From positions 305,358-369,357 of the forward strand of contig NZ_LQMT02000007.1 in NCBI RefSeq assembly GCF_001620365.2: a DNA stretch of 64,000 nt, read 5' to 3'. How positions within the stretch are numbered: the stretch's first letter is position 1; the number at the start of each line of letters is the position of its first letter. The stretch comes from Amycolatopsis keratiniphila subsp. keratiniphila (GTDB lineage: Bacteria > Actinomycetota > Actinomycetes > Mycobacteriales > Pseudonocardiaceae). The translations under genes and the position numbers were made by a program. The notes under the pieces were generated by a model, which ran no database searches, was not told the origin of the DNA, and saw only the letters and a program-made list of their open reading frames with translations. Of the stretch, positions 44,901 through 52,354 are shown in pieces.

Positions 44901-45124
44901 AGCAAAGCCGTCACGAGTTCGGTGATGCTCGGGTGCCGGTAGACCAGATCAGGGGCGACGGGCCTGCCCAGCACGTCACCGAGTTCGCCTGCGACGCCGA
45001 TGGCGTCACGCGAAGAGACACCCAGGTCGCGCAGCGGCCGGTCCACTTCGATCAGGCCGGGCGGCAGCGACGTCAGTTCCGACAGCCGGGTGACCAGCCA
45101 CGCGGTGAGCTCGGCGGGGGTCAC
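38978..45124 (-). CDS. Pks13-like type I polyketide synthase, ACP-KS-AT-DH-KR-ACP-ACP*-TE
   Basis: The 2048-residue synthase starts with an ACP whose DLGVSSRDAIG (Ser38) matches the Pks13 loading ACP rather than the usual DSL form. The KS has Cys247, His382 and His422; the AT has Ser688 in GHSVGE. The DH keeps His975 (HALDGTPVFP) and Asp1117. The KR (about 1380-1590) has the NADPH loop and Ser1509/1510, but its catalytic Tyr is His1523 in GQAAHATAN. ACP2 carries Ser1657 (LGLDSL). A third ACP-like stretch (about 1712-1778) lacks the serine (Ala1743). The TE has Ser1859, Asp1886 and His2021. It begins at GTG 45124, overlapping the FAAL stop. It likely takes a fatty acyl chain from the FAAL, extends it and releases it by the TE. 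Confidence 0.93.
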   Translation of the reverse strand: MTPAELTAWLVTRLSELTSLPPGLIEVDRPLRDLGVSSRDAIGVAGELGDVLGRPVAPDLVYRHPSITELVTALLAPDPRGHRTGLVAAAEPIAVIGVGCRLPGGIDSPARFWELLTAGRDVIGPRPSGCEGPDEPGGYLDDVAGFDAEFFGVTAHEAASMDPQQRIMAEVAWTALEHAGIPPGELRGSRTGVFVGVSAAEYGALSMADPGRVDAWSGTGASAAIVANRLSYLLDLRGPSAVVDTACSSSLVAVHHALVSLQRGECDLALAGGVNLLLSEGPFATFRRAGLLAVDARCKAFDAAADGIVRGEGCGVVVLRRLADARSAGDRILAVLRGSATNSDGRSNGLMAPNPAAQTDLLREAYDVAAVDASTVDFVEAHGTGTLLGDPIEAGALRAALGSGRTSENPLLLGSVKTNLGHLEGAAGIVGLIKVVLALDHGTVPAGLHFREPNPHIDFDGLRVVDAPVPWPRYSGRARAGVSAFGFGGTNAHVVVEEWPKAPPPALADEQRTELVAVSGADTTRLATHAADLADWLEERTDVPLADVAATLARRRDHGRVRGVVRAADRAAAVAGLRAMGLGDAAPEVTTGLVRAEAAAPVFVFSGFGSSWSGVGARLAAAEPAFASAVADLDSVFAELCGFSLSEALESDDGDLRVAQPALFGVQIALARYWETRGVHPAAVVGHSVGEVAAAVVAGALEVPQGLLVVRERARLLAALDTANSGAMAVVELPASEVDGRFPGVEVAVYASPGQCTVAGPASAVASLVARATAEGRFARVLPIGAAAHTAAVEPGLRRFRDAVGTVTSSAPTVRVFSSVLEDPLAEPKFDLDHWTANLRRPVRFAQALRAAAERGHAVFLEIAPHPVTLAAIEDTCGPEALALASTSRDADGFPPALAALHVAGHPGALRGQYPVAPVLDLPGPRWRHTRYWRATTPSSARHPLLGEHVEVPEDGRHLWQSEISTERLPWLADHALDGTPVFPATGYLELALAGGGKAVRELTLEVLLQLSAPVEVTSSLIGEEFTVLARSVGEWVTHARATVVDDDTAAPVPLPRVGGQGIDLYGRFADAGHAYGPAFRALHGVHAANGAASARLTLPEEAGHHPAYTLHPALADACLHVLAAAAASAGTASGRYVPTVLGSVRLLGDPSRGTWCAAEVTGSTPDGITGTVQLLADDDTVLVEFARVRAARLKTPVTVLEPRWEPVPLPPVTSGPKTWALVSEVDTSELVAALTDAGDSVHTDPSRPADAVVLLAGEDADPDAAQRQVLRVAALVRVLADRPEPPRLWLVTRGAHAVVPEESGRPGLAALRALIRVLAFEHPAMRATHVDLDQGAPLVAELRADQPEDEVAWRDGRRFAAKLTRVVLAAGPVPVGPGAYLLTGGLGELGLLTAEWLARQGATRLVLNGRTGPAPGVLDGLHALGVHVDVVLGDLAEPGVAERLVERAQEGGVRLRGVVHGAGLLADRVLTELDADDLARAWRPKVLGGLRLHESTEGVELDWWLAQSSLAGLVGSPGQAAHATANAWLDALVAARQAAGLPATTVNWAAWTREGTEDRLNAGLASIDPTTALDALGAVLADGRPAFGLLDSDLNAAAEVFPALADRPFLAGLVTRTTPAGRSGTVQERLLSCVTEVLGIAPPDPRTSLLELGLDSLTALRLRTAVLREFGTQPSTALLLRGAGTAEIAADLGVEIGAAPAAAVVIGARDHAERWISSLWCEVLDVPEVGVHDDFAGTAAAAGRLREAVTRRLGTEPAGLFDTPTVAGMADVVRELLDASPEGTVRTLRDGDGPPLHLFHPAGGATSVYQPLVTALGRPCLGYERVDHLDSVEEKAVHYADLIADRQPDGPCAVAGWSFGGYLAYEVARVLTERGRLVGPVVLIDSILPLPGPDTAPLDRFMRFAEHVERTYGVPLGLAHDELTAAEEDDRIGLVLDRVRAAVPGIGEGVLRHQHTSYVDALLAERYTPRPWHGPVVLLRAEQPHPLTTTLDPRYLRTDEALGWDALSPRLRVVRVPGDHVSMIDPPHVTALAAALSAALDFPEESR

Positions 45125-46839
45125 GCGAACTCCGCCAGGTAACGGTCACGGCAGGCCGACCGGGCGATCTTCCCACTGGAGGTGCGGGGCAGCGTGTCTG
45201 GCTCGACGAGCCGGACGTCCTGCAGGGCCAGCCCGTGCCGCCGGGCGACCGCGGCACGTACGGTCGCGGCGAATCGCAGCGTGTCCACGTCACCCGGCTC
45301 GATCCGGCGGTTGCGCTCGGCGAGCACGACCGCGCGTTCACCACCCGGGGTGCTCACGGCGAACGCGACGCTGTTGCGCGGCCGGACGGCGTCGTGAGCG
45401 CTCTCGACGGTGTCTTCGACGTCCTGCGGGTAATGGTTGCGTCCGTCGACGATGATCAGGTCCTTGATCCGCCCGGTCACGTACAACTCCCCCTCATGTC
45501 GTGCTCCCAGGTCGCCGGTGCGCAGCCAGCGGCCGAGGCCGGGCCGGTCGGCCAGCCGCGCGCCGAACACGGCGGCGGACACCACCGGCCGGTTCCAGTA
45601 GCCGCGGCCGACGTTGGGCCCGTTCACCCAGATCTCGCCCACCGTTCCATCGGGCACCTCCCGCTCGGTGCCCGGATCGACCACCAGCACCCGCTGGTCG
45701 ATCGACCGTCCACAGGAGACGAATTCGATACCGCCTTCCGGTGCTTCGGTGAGCCATCCGTCCGCCAGCGCCGCTCGGTCGAACCGCCGTCCTCGCGCCA
45801 CCGAACCCGCCGTGCTCGCCGAGACGTAGACCGTGGCCTCGGCCAGGCCATAGGACGGGCGGTGCGCCTCGGGTCTGAGCCCGCACTCCGTGAACGCCTC
45901 CCGGAAGCGCTCGATCGCGGCCGGCCGGACGGGTTCGCTGCCGTCGACGAGGGCGAGAACGGTGTCCAACCGCAGAAGCGCCTTCTCCGGTCCACGTACC
46001 CGCGCGGCGGCGTAGGCATAAGCGAAGCCCGGTGCCGCGGTCACCGCGCCAGGGTTGTCGGACAACGCCTGCAGCCATCGCAGCGGCTGTTCCAGGAACG
46101 CCAGTGGTCGCATCAGGACTGTGCGTGCTCCGCTCACCAGCGGCCCGGCGACCGAGAGCATCAGGCCCATGTCGTGGAAAAGCGGCAGCCAGCTCACCGT
46201 GACGCCTTGCCCGCTGCTGACCCCGTAGGCGGCGCAAGCCTGCCTCGCGTTGGCGACGACGTTCCCGTGGGTGATGACCACGCCGCGCGGTGTGCCGGTG
46301 GAGCCGGAGGTGTATTGCAGGTAGGCGACATCGTCGGGCGCCAGGGTGACCGTCGCGATCTCTTCGCCCGCCTGAGGAACCTCCTCGACGGCGCACACGG
46401 GGACGTCGTTCATCCCTCGGTCGTCGAGAAAGGCGCGGACCTGCCCGAAATCGTCCGCGCCGGTCAGGACCAGCCGCGGTGAGCAATCGGCGAGCACGGC
46501 GGCCAGCCGGTCGCCGTGGCCCGGCAGATCCGGGCCGAAAAGCGGGACCGCCACCGCGCCCGCGCGCAGGATTCCCAGGAAGGCCGTGACGTACTGGGGA
46601 CTCTGGTCGGCCATGATCGCCACCGGGTCCCCGGGGTCCACCCTCGAACGCAGCCAGACCGCGATGTCGGTGGCCCGGTCGTCGAGCTGCCGCCAGGTCA
46701 GCGAAATCGCGCGACCGGCGGGATGCCGGCGATGGTCCAGGAAGGTGAGGGCGACGGAATCGCCGTCCAAGGCGGCCCACGCCGCGAGCTGCCCCGGCAA
46801 CGGGGCGATGGCCGTCGAAACAGATGCGACCGAGATCAT
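45121..46839 (-). CDS. Fatty acyl-AMP ligase (FAAL, FadD32-like)
   Basis: The 572-residue protein has the acyl-adenylate motifs YTSGSTGTPRGVV (about 192), SYGLAEATVY (about 330) and a C-terminal SSGKIARSACRDRYL with the catalytic Lys. The WLPLFHDMGL segment and overall length fit the FAAL branch, which passes acyl-AMP to a PKS ACP rather than to CoA. It sits directly before a PKS with a Pks13-type loading ACP, overlapping it by four bases, so it very likely loads that ACP. The chain length is not readable. It overlaps the MFS gene stop in the same way. Confidence 0.92.
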   Translation of the reverse strand: MISVASVSTAIAPLPGQLAAWAALDGDSVALTFLDHRRHPAGRAISLTWRQLDDRATDIAVWLRSRVDPGDPVAIMADQSPQYVTAFLGILRAGAVAVPLFGPDLPGHGDRLAAVLADCSPRLVLTGADDFGQVRAFLDDRGMNDVPVCAVEEVPQAGEEIATVTLAPDDVAYLQYTSGSTGTPRGVVITHGNVVANARQACAAYGVSSGQGVTVSWLPLFHDMGLMLSVAGPLVSGARTVLMRPLAFLEQPLRWLQALSDNPGAVTAAPGFAYAYAAARVRGPEKALLRLDTVLALVDGSEPVRPAAIERFREAFTECGLRPEAHRPSYGLAEATVYVSASTAGSVARGRRFDRAALADGWLTEAPEGGIEFVSCGRSIDQRVLVVDPGTEREVPDGTVGEIWVNGPNVGRGYWNRPVVSAAVFGARLADRPGLGRWLRTGDLGARHEGELYVTGRIKDLIIVDGRNHYPQDVEDTVESAHDAVRPRNSVAFAVSTPGGERAVVLAERNRRIEPGDVDTLRFAATVRAAVARRHGLALQDVRLVEPDTLPRTSSGKIARSACRDRYLAEFA

Positions 46840-48062
46840 CGAATCTTCCTCACTTCGTCGATGTGCCGGGGAAGGAGCAGGCGCGTGGCCAGCGACGCGG
46901 CCACGGCGGTCAGAACGGCGGAAAGGGCGAGCGCGCGGGTGTAGCCGTCGACGAGCGGGCCGAGCGCGACCAACGCTCCGGCCAGGCCGACACCGACGGC
47001 GCCCGACAGTTCACGTGACGCGGACAGCAGCCCCGCGGCGGTGCCCGCCAGCCGGGACGGGACGACTTCCAGTACCTGTGTGGTCAGCGGAGCGGTGAAA
47101 GCGGAACCGAACCCGACCAGCGCGAGCGCGGCGAGTCTCGGAACGATCGCGGGCTCGTTCCCCAGGACCGCGAGTGTTCCCAGGCCGGCGGCCACCGTGG
47201 CGAGTCCACCGGCGACCGCCGCACCGGCGCCCAGCCTGCGCACCGCTCGTCCGACGAGGGGCGTCGCCGCGATCACCGCCAGCGCCACGATCACCAGCGG
47301 CAGGGCGGCGGTCCCGGGCCCGACGCTGAACAACTCCCCGTACGCCAGCGGCGTGAAGAACGCGACGCCGGTGACGCCGATTCCCCAAAGTGCTTGCAGC
47401 AACAGGGATCCCGTCAAAGTCTGGTGTCGCATCAGCTCCGGCAGCGCCCGGCGGAGCCGTGGAGTCCTCTCCCCCTGTCCGGCGGGCGCCGCTCCGGCGA
47501 GCAGCAGCACGACCACAGCGCAGGCCAGCACCGCCCAGAACACCCACCGCCAGTGCAGGTACTGGCTCAGTGCCCCGCCGAGGACCGGCCCACCGGCCAG
47601 GCCGCAGGCCAGCGCTGCCAACCATCCGGCCGCACCGATGCTCCGGTGAGCAGGCGGAAGGGCCGACCGGAGCAGGGTCAACGTGGCGGGCACGATCGCC
47701 GCGGCCGCCACACCTTGCGCCACCCGGCCCGCCATCAGCGGGGCAGTCCCCCAAGCGGTCGCGGCGAGAAGAGCCCCGAGCGTGAACCCGGCGCCGCCCC
47801 ATCGCAGTACCGCCCGCGCGCCGAACCGATCGATCACCGGTCCGGTGAACACCAGCAGTGCGGCAAAGGGCAGCGTGTAGCCCAGTCCCAGCCACGGCAC
47901 CAGCCCGATCCCGGCGCCGAGATCCGCGACGATGGAACCGGCGGCCGCCGCGACGATCGTGTTGTCCACCGCGACCAGGAAGCCGACCGTGACGATCAGC
48001 GCGAGCACGGACGTTGTCCGTCCACAGTGGAGTGTTCGGTCATCCGGGCGGCAGATTCCCAT
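46836..48062 (-). CDS. MFS exporter of the PKS operon
   Basis: The 408-residue protein has about twelve membrane segments. VAVDNTIVAAAAGSIVADLG in helix 1 is typical of the DHA2-like drug/H+ antiporter group. It heads the operon with the FAAL, PKS and secreted acyltransferase and most likely moves the lipid product or a precursor across the membrane. ATG 48062 has GGAG 5 bases upstream; an ATG at 48080 is an alternative. It is divergent from the secreted propeller gene, with a perfect operator-like palindrome between them. Confidence 0.85.
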   Translation of the reverse strand: MGICRPDDRTLHCGRTTSVLALIVTVGFLVAVDNTIVAAAAGSIVADLGAGIGLVPWLGLGYTLPFAALLVFTGPVIDRFGARAVLRWGGAGFTLGALLAATAWGTAPLMAGRVAQGVAAAAIVPATLTLLRSALPPAHRSIGAAGWLAALACGLAGGPVLGGALSQYLHWRWVFWAVLACAVVVLLLAGAAPAGQGERTPRLRRALPELMRHQTLTGSLLLQALWGIGVTGVAFFTPLAYGELFSVGPGTAALPLVIVALAVIAATPLVGRAVRRLGAGAAVAGGLATVAAGLGTLAVLGNEPAIVPRLAALALVGFGSAFTAPLTTQVLEVVPSRLAGTAAGLLSASRELSGAVGVGLAGALVALGPLVDGYTRALALSAVLTAVAASLATRLLLPRHIDEVRKIR

Positions 48063-48134
48063 TTCCACTCCACTCTCCATCGAGTCGGGCGGTGCTTTCC
48101 CGCTACGACGGTAAGGAGCGGACCCGTTACCGGC

Positions 48135-48152
48135 TGTCCAACTTCTTGGACA
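48135..48152. promoter_or_regulatory. Operator-like palindrome TGTCCA-N6-TGGACA (copy 1)
   Basis: TGTCCAACTTCTTGGACA lies in the 188-bp region between the divergent MFS and propeller genes; with flanks it is a perfect CTGTCCAA-N4-TTGGACAG repeat. The same arms and six-base spacing recur at 52785-52802. This points to a dimeric regulator acting on both loci. Confidence 0.6.
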
Positions 48153-48250
48153 GTCACCAGCGGTCAAAGCTCCTTAACTTCGATGCGAGCCCCGCTCCGC
48201 TGATCTGGCTCAACGTCGAGAAGTTCACAACACGGAGGTTTCACGCGCTC

Positions 48251-49681
48251 ATGTCCAGAAACCCTCTTCTCCGCCCCCGTCGCGCGGCGGCCGGTCTCAC
48301 GGCCGTCCTGTCGCTCCTCGCCGGCGGTCTCCTGGCGTCGTCACCGGCGTACGCCGCCACCGCCACCCCGGGCAGGTTCCTGCTCGTGGGTGGTCTGCTA
48401 TCCCAAAACGTCGCGGTACACGGAGTCGCCAAGGACGGCACGCTTTCGAAAGTCGCCGGATCGCCGTTCGCCGCCTCCGCCGGCTTTTCGATCGTCGTCA
48501 CCCCCGACGGCAAGAATGCCTACGTCGCCACCCTGACCGGCTCGTCGATCACCGGGTACCGGATCGGCGCCGACGGCAAGCTCACCGCGATTCCCGGCGG
48601 CAAGGTCGGCACCGGCGCCGCGGTCGTCGGTCTGGCGCTCACCCCAGACGGCTCGCGGCTGTTCGCGACCATGGGCGGCGGTGAGAACGAGGTCCGCTCC
48701 TACGACGTCGCCGCATCCGGCGCCATTACGAAGACCACCGCACCTCCGGCGGCGGTTCCCGGCGACAGCGCGCTCAGCCTGCCCGCCCTCAGCCCGGACG
48801 GCAGGTTCCTGTTCGTCACCAGCACCCTGCTGTCCAAGGTGACCAGTTTCGCGGTCGCGCCGGACGGCCGCCTCACCCTGATCGGCCAGTACCCCACGGG
48901 TAACGTCCCAGCGCTGCCCGCGGTGACTCCCGACGGCAAGTTCCTGTACATCAGCAATGAACAGGGCGCCAGCCTGATCGGATTCGCGATCGGCGCGGAT
49001 GGCACGCTCACCCCGACCCCGGGGGGCCCGTACCCGACCGGGGATCTCCCGCACGGTGCGGCGATCACCGCCGACAGCGGCCGTCTGTACGTGCCCACCG
49101 CCGGCAGTGGCGCGGTCGAAGGATTCCGGATCGGCGCGGACGGCGCGCTCGCCTCGCTGCCGGGTTCTCCCTACGACGCACCGGACGGCATGCCGGGCCG
49201 CACGATCCTGAGCCCGGACGGGAAGGTGCTGTTCCTCGCCGACGTCTTCTCCCCTGGGGTGACCTCACGGGTGCACAGCTACAACGTCGGCGAAAACGGC
49301 GGCCTGGCACCGACCGGGCTGCCCGCCACGAACACAGGCGTGCTGATGAACGACGGCCCGTCCGCCGTGCTCACCCCGGACCAGGGACCGACCGCGTCCG
49401 TGCGCGTGGTGTCCGCACAGGGCGGCACCGGCTTCTTTTCCGCGGCGGCGTCGTCCGACCCGGACGGAAGGATCGTGCGGTACGACTGGGACTTCGGTGA
49501 CGGGCAGACCTTGACCACGACGGAGCCCGAAGTCGCGCACACGTTCACCGGCGCCGGCCCGCGGACCGTGAAGGTCACCGTGACCGACGACGAAGGCTGC
49601 TCGACGAAGGCGGTCTTCATCGGGCAGACCGTCAGCTGCAACGGCGGACCGCGGGCGACCGCGACCGTCACCGCTCCGTAA
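48251..49681 (+). CDS. Secreted beta-propeller protein with C-terminal PKD domain
   Basis: The 476-residue protein has a signal peptide (cleavage after about SPAYAA) and repeated blades of the lactonase/YVTN type (VTPDGKNAYVATL, LTPDGSRLFATM, LSPDGRFLFVTS, VTPDGKFLYISN, LSPDGKVLFLAD). A PKD domain follows at about 390-460 (DPDGRIVRYDWDFGDGQ). Propellers of this family bind cell-wall or lactone ligands; no activity can be named. GGAGG lies 12 bases before ATG 48251. It is divergent from the PKS operon and shares its operator region, and may act on the cell surface with that product. Confidence 0.82.
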   Translation: MSRNPLLRPRRAAAGLTAVLSLLAGGLLASSPAYAATATPGRFLLVGGLLSQNVAVHGVAKDGTLSKVAGSPFAASAGFSIVVTPDGKNAYVATLTGSSITGYRIGADGKLTAIPGGKVGTGAAVVGLALTPDGSRLFATMGGGENEVRSYDVAASGAITKTTAPPAAVPGDSALSLPALSPDGRFLFVTSTLLSKVTSFAVAPDGRLTLIGQYPTGNVPALPAVTPDGKFLYISNEQGASLIGFAIGADGTLTPTPGGPYPTGDLPHGAAITADSGRLYVPTAGSGAVEGFRIGADGALASLPGSPYDAPDGMPGRTILSPDGKVLFLADVFSPGVTSRVHSYNVGENGGLAPTGLPATNTGVLMNDGPSAVLTPDQGPTASVRVVSAQGGTGFFSAAASSDPDGRIVRYDWDFGDGQTLTTTEPEVAHTFTGAGPRTVKVTVTDDEGCSTKAVFIGQTVSCNGGPRATATVTAP

Positions 49682-49700
49682 CGCGTCCGGGGGAACATAG

Positions 49701-49736
49701 CGGCCCACCGTCCATATCGGACGGTGGGCCGTTTTT
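49701..49736 (+). terminator. Rho-independent terminator after the propeller gene
   Basis: CGGCCCACCGTCC (49701-49713) pairs perfectly with GGACGGTGGGCCG (49719-49731) and is followed by TTTTT. Confidence 0.9.
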
Positions 49737-50002
49737 CTTCGCGGGAGACCAGGTGGCGAAGATCGCGAAGCAGACCAGCAGCAGACGCGAGCGCTTGAGA
49801 GGACGCGACGGCCGCAAGTCCGTCCAGCGGGCGCTCACGAACTCACCGCGTTCGTTCGGGTGCACCTTCCCGCCATCGACCTAGTGTGACAAGGTGCGAC
49901 CGCACCGGGGAGGGACGGAGTTGTCCCTCCCTCGATCGTGGCCACTCCCGTAACTTAGAGACATTATATTTAATGCCTGTCTACCGTGCCGAAGGAGTCG
50001 CG
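49737..50002. other. Intergenic region before the Fis-type regulator
   Basis: No gene is convincing in these 266 bases. The second half holds an AT-rich inverted repeat CATTA-TATT-TAATG (49962-49975), 27 bp before the regulator start. It may be a promoter -10 region, an autoregulatory site or both. Confidence 0.4.
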
Positions 50003-51511
50003 ATGGCAGACCGGATCGCACCGGAGCCGCGTGACGACACCACTCCGCTGAGCCGGGCGGCGAATCCGGTGCTCGAACGCTTCGCCGCCGAACTCGCCGG
50101 ATCCCCCGTCGCGCTGGTCCTCGCCGATCAGACGGCGAAGGTCGTCGGCGTGCGCTCCGCGAACAGATCGTTCCATCGGACCATCGAGAGGCTCGGTATC
50201 GCTCCGGGCGTCTCGTTCGGTGAGGACGAAATCGGGGTCAACGCCGTGGGAACACCGGCGGAAACGAGGCAAGGACTGCTCGTCCGCGGCCCCGAACACT
50301 CGCTGGCGTCCTTTCACGCGTTCACCTGTTACGGGCACCCGATCGTCAATCCGGTCACCCGCAGGCTCGAAGGGGTGCTCGGTATCGGGAGGCCCTCCGG
50401 TGAGGACGACCGGCTGTTCCCGCCGCTCGTCCAGCGGATGGTCCGTGACATCGAAGACCGCCTGCAACTGGCGTCCCCCAACGCCCAGCACCGGCTGCTG
50501 ACCGCGTTCCAGCAAGCCGCGCGGCGCCGCGACCGTCCGGTGATCGTGCTCGGCGAAGGGCTCGTGCTGGCCACACCCGCGGCGCTGGACCTGCTCCAGC
50601 CCGCCGACCACGCCGCCGTCCGGGCCTGTGCCGAACAGATTCCCTCTCGTCTTGGCGAGACACAGCGTCTGGACCTGGCTTCCGGCCGTACCATCGCGGT
50701 GCACTGTGCCCCGATCGACGGAGTGCAGGGTGTACTGGTGGACATCCTCGCGGATGCGCCGGCACACCGGCACGACCGGTTCGACAGCGAACCGGGTTGG
50801 CCACTCCTCGTCGTCGGCGAGCCGGGCACCGGACGCACCACCGCGGCGCAGGAGGCCGCCGGAGGTGATCCGGTCACGCTCGACGCCGCCGAGATCGTGC
50901 GGCAAGGCGAGCAGTCGTGGGCCGTCACCATGGACGAGATACTCGGGAGCCAGGGCCCGGCCGTGATCGTGGACAACGCCCAGCTTCTCTCCGAGCGGAT
51001 GACCGCGATCCTGGTCCAGCGCCTGCGCGCGACCCGGCGTGAGGTCGTGGTGGTTTCAACGCCAGGCGAGCATCTGGACGGTGTGCACGCGCCATTGGCC
51101 GCGATGTGCACCGCAAGACGGAACCTGCTTCCCCTGCGCCGGCGACGGCACGAGATCCCGCAGCTCGCGCAACGTGTGCTGGACGAGGTCACGGGAGCGG
51201 GGCGCACCCGTCTCACCGCCGATGCCTTGAGCGTGTTGACCGCACAGCCTTGGCCCGGCAACTTCTCCGAACTGCGGCGGGTCATGCTCGCGATCGCCGA
51301 CGCGCGTTCCGCGGGAGACATCGTCCCGGCGGATCTCCCCGAGTCGCATCGCGGGAGACCGTCACCTGGTTCCCCGCTGCGCCAAGCCGAACGCGAGGTC
51401 ATCGTGGCCGCCATCGAAGCGGCAGGTGGGAACAAGCAGAAAGCGGCGACTGCGCTGGGTGTCAGCCGCTCGACGCTCTACAACCGGATACGCGCGCTGC
51501 GCATCGACTGA
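50003..51511 (+). CDS. Fis-type GAF/AAA transcriptional regulator without GAFTGA
   Basis: The 502-residue protein has an N-terminal sensor domain like that of AcoR-type regulators (about 20-150), a poorly conserved AAA-like middle with a Walker A-like GEPGTGRTT and IVDNAQLL, and a C-terminal Fis helix-turn-helix (GGNKQKAATALGVSRSTLYNRI). The GAFTGA loop that contacts sigma-54 is absent, as expected in actinobacteria, which lack sigma-54. It probably acts as a normal activator or repressor of the nearby catabolic genes. GAAGGAG precedes ATG 50003. It is the best candidate for binding the palindromes at 48.1 and 52.8 kb. Confidence 0.82.
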   Translation: MADRIAPEPRDDTTPLSRAANPVLERFAAELAGSPVALVLADQTAKVVGVRSANRSFHRTIERLGIAPGVSFGEDEIGVNAVGTPAETRQGLLVRGPEHSLASFHAFTCYGHPIVNPVTRRLEGVLGIGRPSGEDDRLFPPLVQRMVRDIEDRLQLASPNAQHRLLTAFQQAARRRDRPVIVLGEGLVLATPAALDLLQPADHAAVRACAEQIPSRLGETQRLDLASGRTIAVHCAPIDGVQGVLVDILADAPAHRHDRFDSEPGWPLLVVGEPGTGRTTAAQEAAGGDPVTLDAAEIVRQGEQSWAVTMDEILGSQGPAVIVDNAQLLSERMTAILVQRLRATRREVVVVSTPGEHLDGVHAPLAAMCTARRNLLPLRRRRHEIPQLAQRVLDEVTGAGRTRLTADALSVLTAQPWPGNFSELRRVMLAIADARSAGDIVPADLPESHRGRPSPGSPLRQAEREVIVAAIEAAGGNKQKAATALGVSRSTLYNRIRALRID

Positions 51512-51518
51512 CTTCACC

Positions 51519-51559
51519 AGTGGCTCGTGCCAGAGGAGCGCGCTCCGGCACGAGCCACT
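51519..51559. terminator. Bidirectional hairpin between the Fis-type regulator and SDR genes
   Basis: AGTGGCTCGTGCC (51519-51531) pairs with GGCACGAGCCACT (51547-51559), with a smaller GGAGCG/CGCTCC palindrome in the loop. It lies between two convergent genes. Confidence 0.8.
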
Positions 51560-51563
51560 TCAC

Positions 51564-52322
51564 TCAGTACAGCGTGTAGCCGCCGTCCACCGCGAGCGTG
51601 ACCCCGGTGACGTAGGACGCCGCGTCGGAGAGCAACCACATCGCGGCCTGCGCCTGCTCGACCGGCTCACTGCCTCGGCGCAGCGCGTGCGTCGCCTCGA
51701 CCGTCTTCACGTAGTCCGGGTTGAGCTTGATGTACTCCAGGTACATCGGTGTCATGGACGTCGAAGGACCGATCGCGTTGACGCGGATGCCCTTCTCACC
51801 GTATTCGGCCGCGGCCGCCTTGGTGAGCCCCATCAGCGCGTGCTTCGACGCGGTGTACTCCGCGGCCTTCGGGATGTAGATGAACGCCCCGACGGACGCG
51901 GTGTTGACGATCGAACCCCCGCCGGTTTCGAGCATCGCCGGGATCTCGTGCTTCATGCACAGGAACGGCCCGGTGACGTTGATGGCGAAGATCCGGTCGA
52001 AGTCCGCGCGGTCGATGTCGGTGAGCAGTTTGCCCGTGTTCGGGACGCCCGCGTTGTTGAACGCGCCATCAAGCCTGCCGTACGCCGACACGGCGGCGTC
52101 GACCATCGCCTTCACCTGGTCCTCGTCGGTCACGTCCGTCGTGACGAACTGGACCTCGTGTCCCTGGCCCTTCAATTCCTTCGCCAGGGATTCTCCCGCA
52201 TCCTCCGTGCGGTCGGCGATGGTGACCTTGGCGCCGTTCTCCGCGAAAAGCCGCACGGCGGCCTCGCCGATGCCGCTGGCCCCACCGGTGACGATGACGG
52301 ATCTGCCCGCGAGTCCGGACAT
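51564..52322 (-). CDS. Short-chain dehydrogenase/reductase
   Basis: The 252-residue SDR has TGGASGIGEA near residue 13, NNAG near 90, active-site Ser in NTASVG and YTASK. It ends with the classical VTGVTLAVDGGYTLY. It is a NAD(P)-dependent alcohol dehydrogenase or ketone reductase with substrate unknown. GGAGCAAGAC precedes ATG 52322. It follows the SnoaL-like gene by 32 bp and forms a two-gene unit preceded by the palindrome at 52785. Confidence 0.87.
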   Translation of the reverse strand: MSGLAGRSVIVTGGASGIGEAAVRLFAENGAKVTIADRTEDAGESLAKELKGQGHEVQFVTTDVTDEDQVKAMVDAAVSAYGRLDGAFNNAGVPNTGKLLTDIDRADFDRIFAINVTGPFLCMKHEIPAMLETGGGSIVNTASVGAFIYIPKAAEYTASKHALMGLTKAAAAEYGEKGIRVNAIGPSTSMTPMYLEYIKLNPDYVKTVEATHALRRGSEPVEQAQAAMWLLSDAASYVTGVTLAVDGGYTLY

Positions 52323-52354
52323 GTCTTGCTCCTTCTGCCTTACCGGGTGGGATT

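Noticed and set aside
38022..46839. Mycolic acid biosynthesis as the firm role of the PKS operon
   Set aside because: The PKS has DH and KR domains, no adjacent carboxylase, and other window features suggest a mycolate-free genus.
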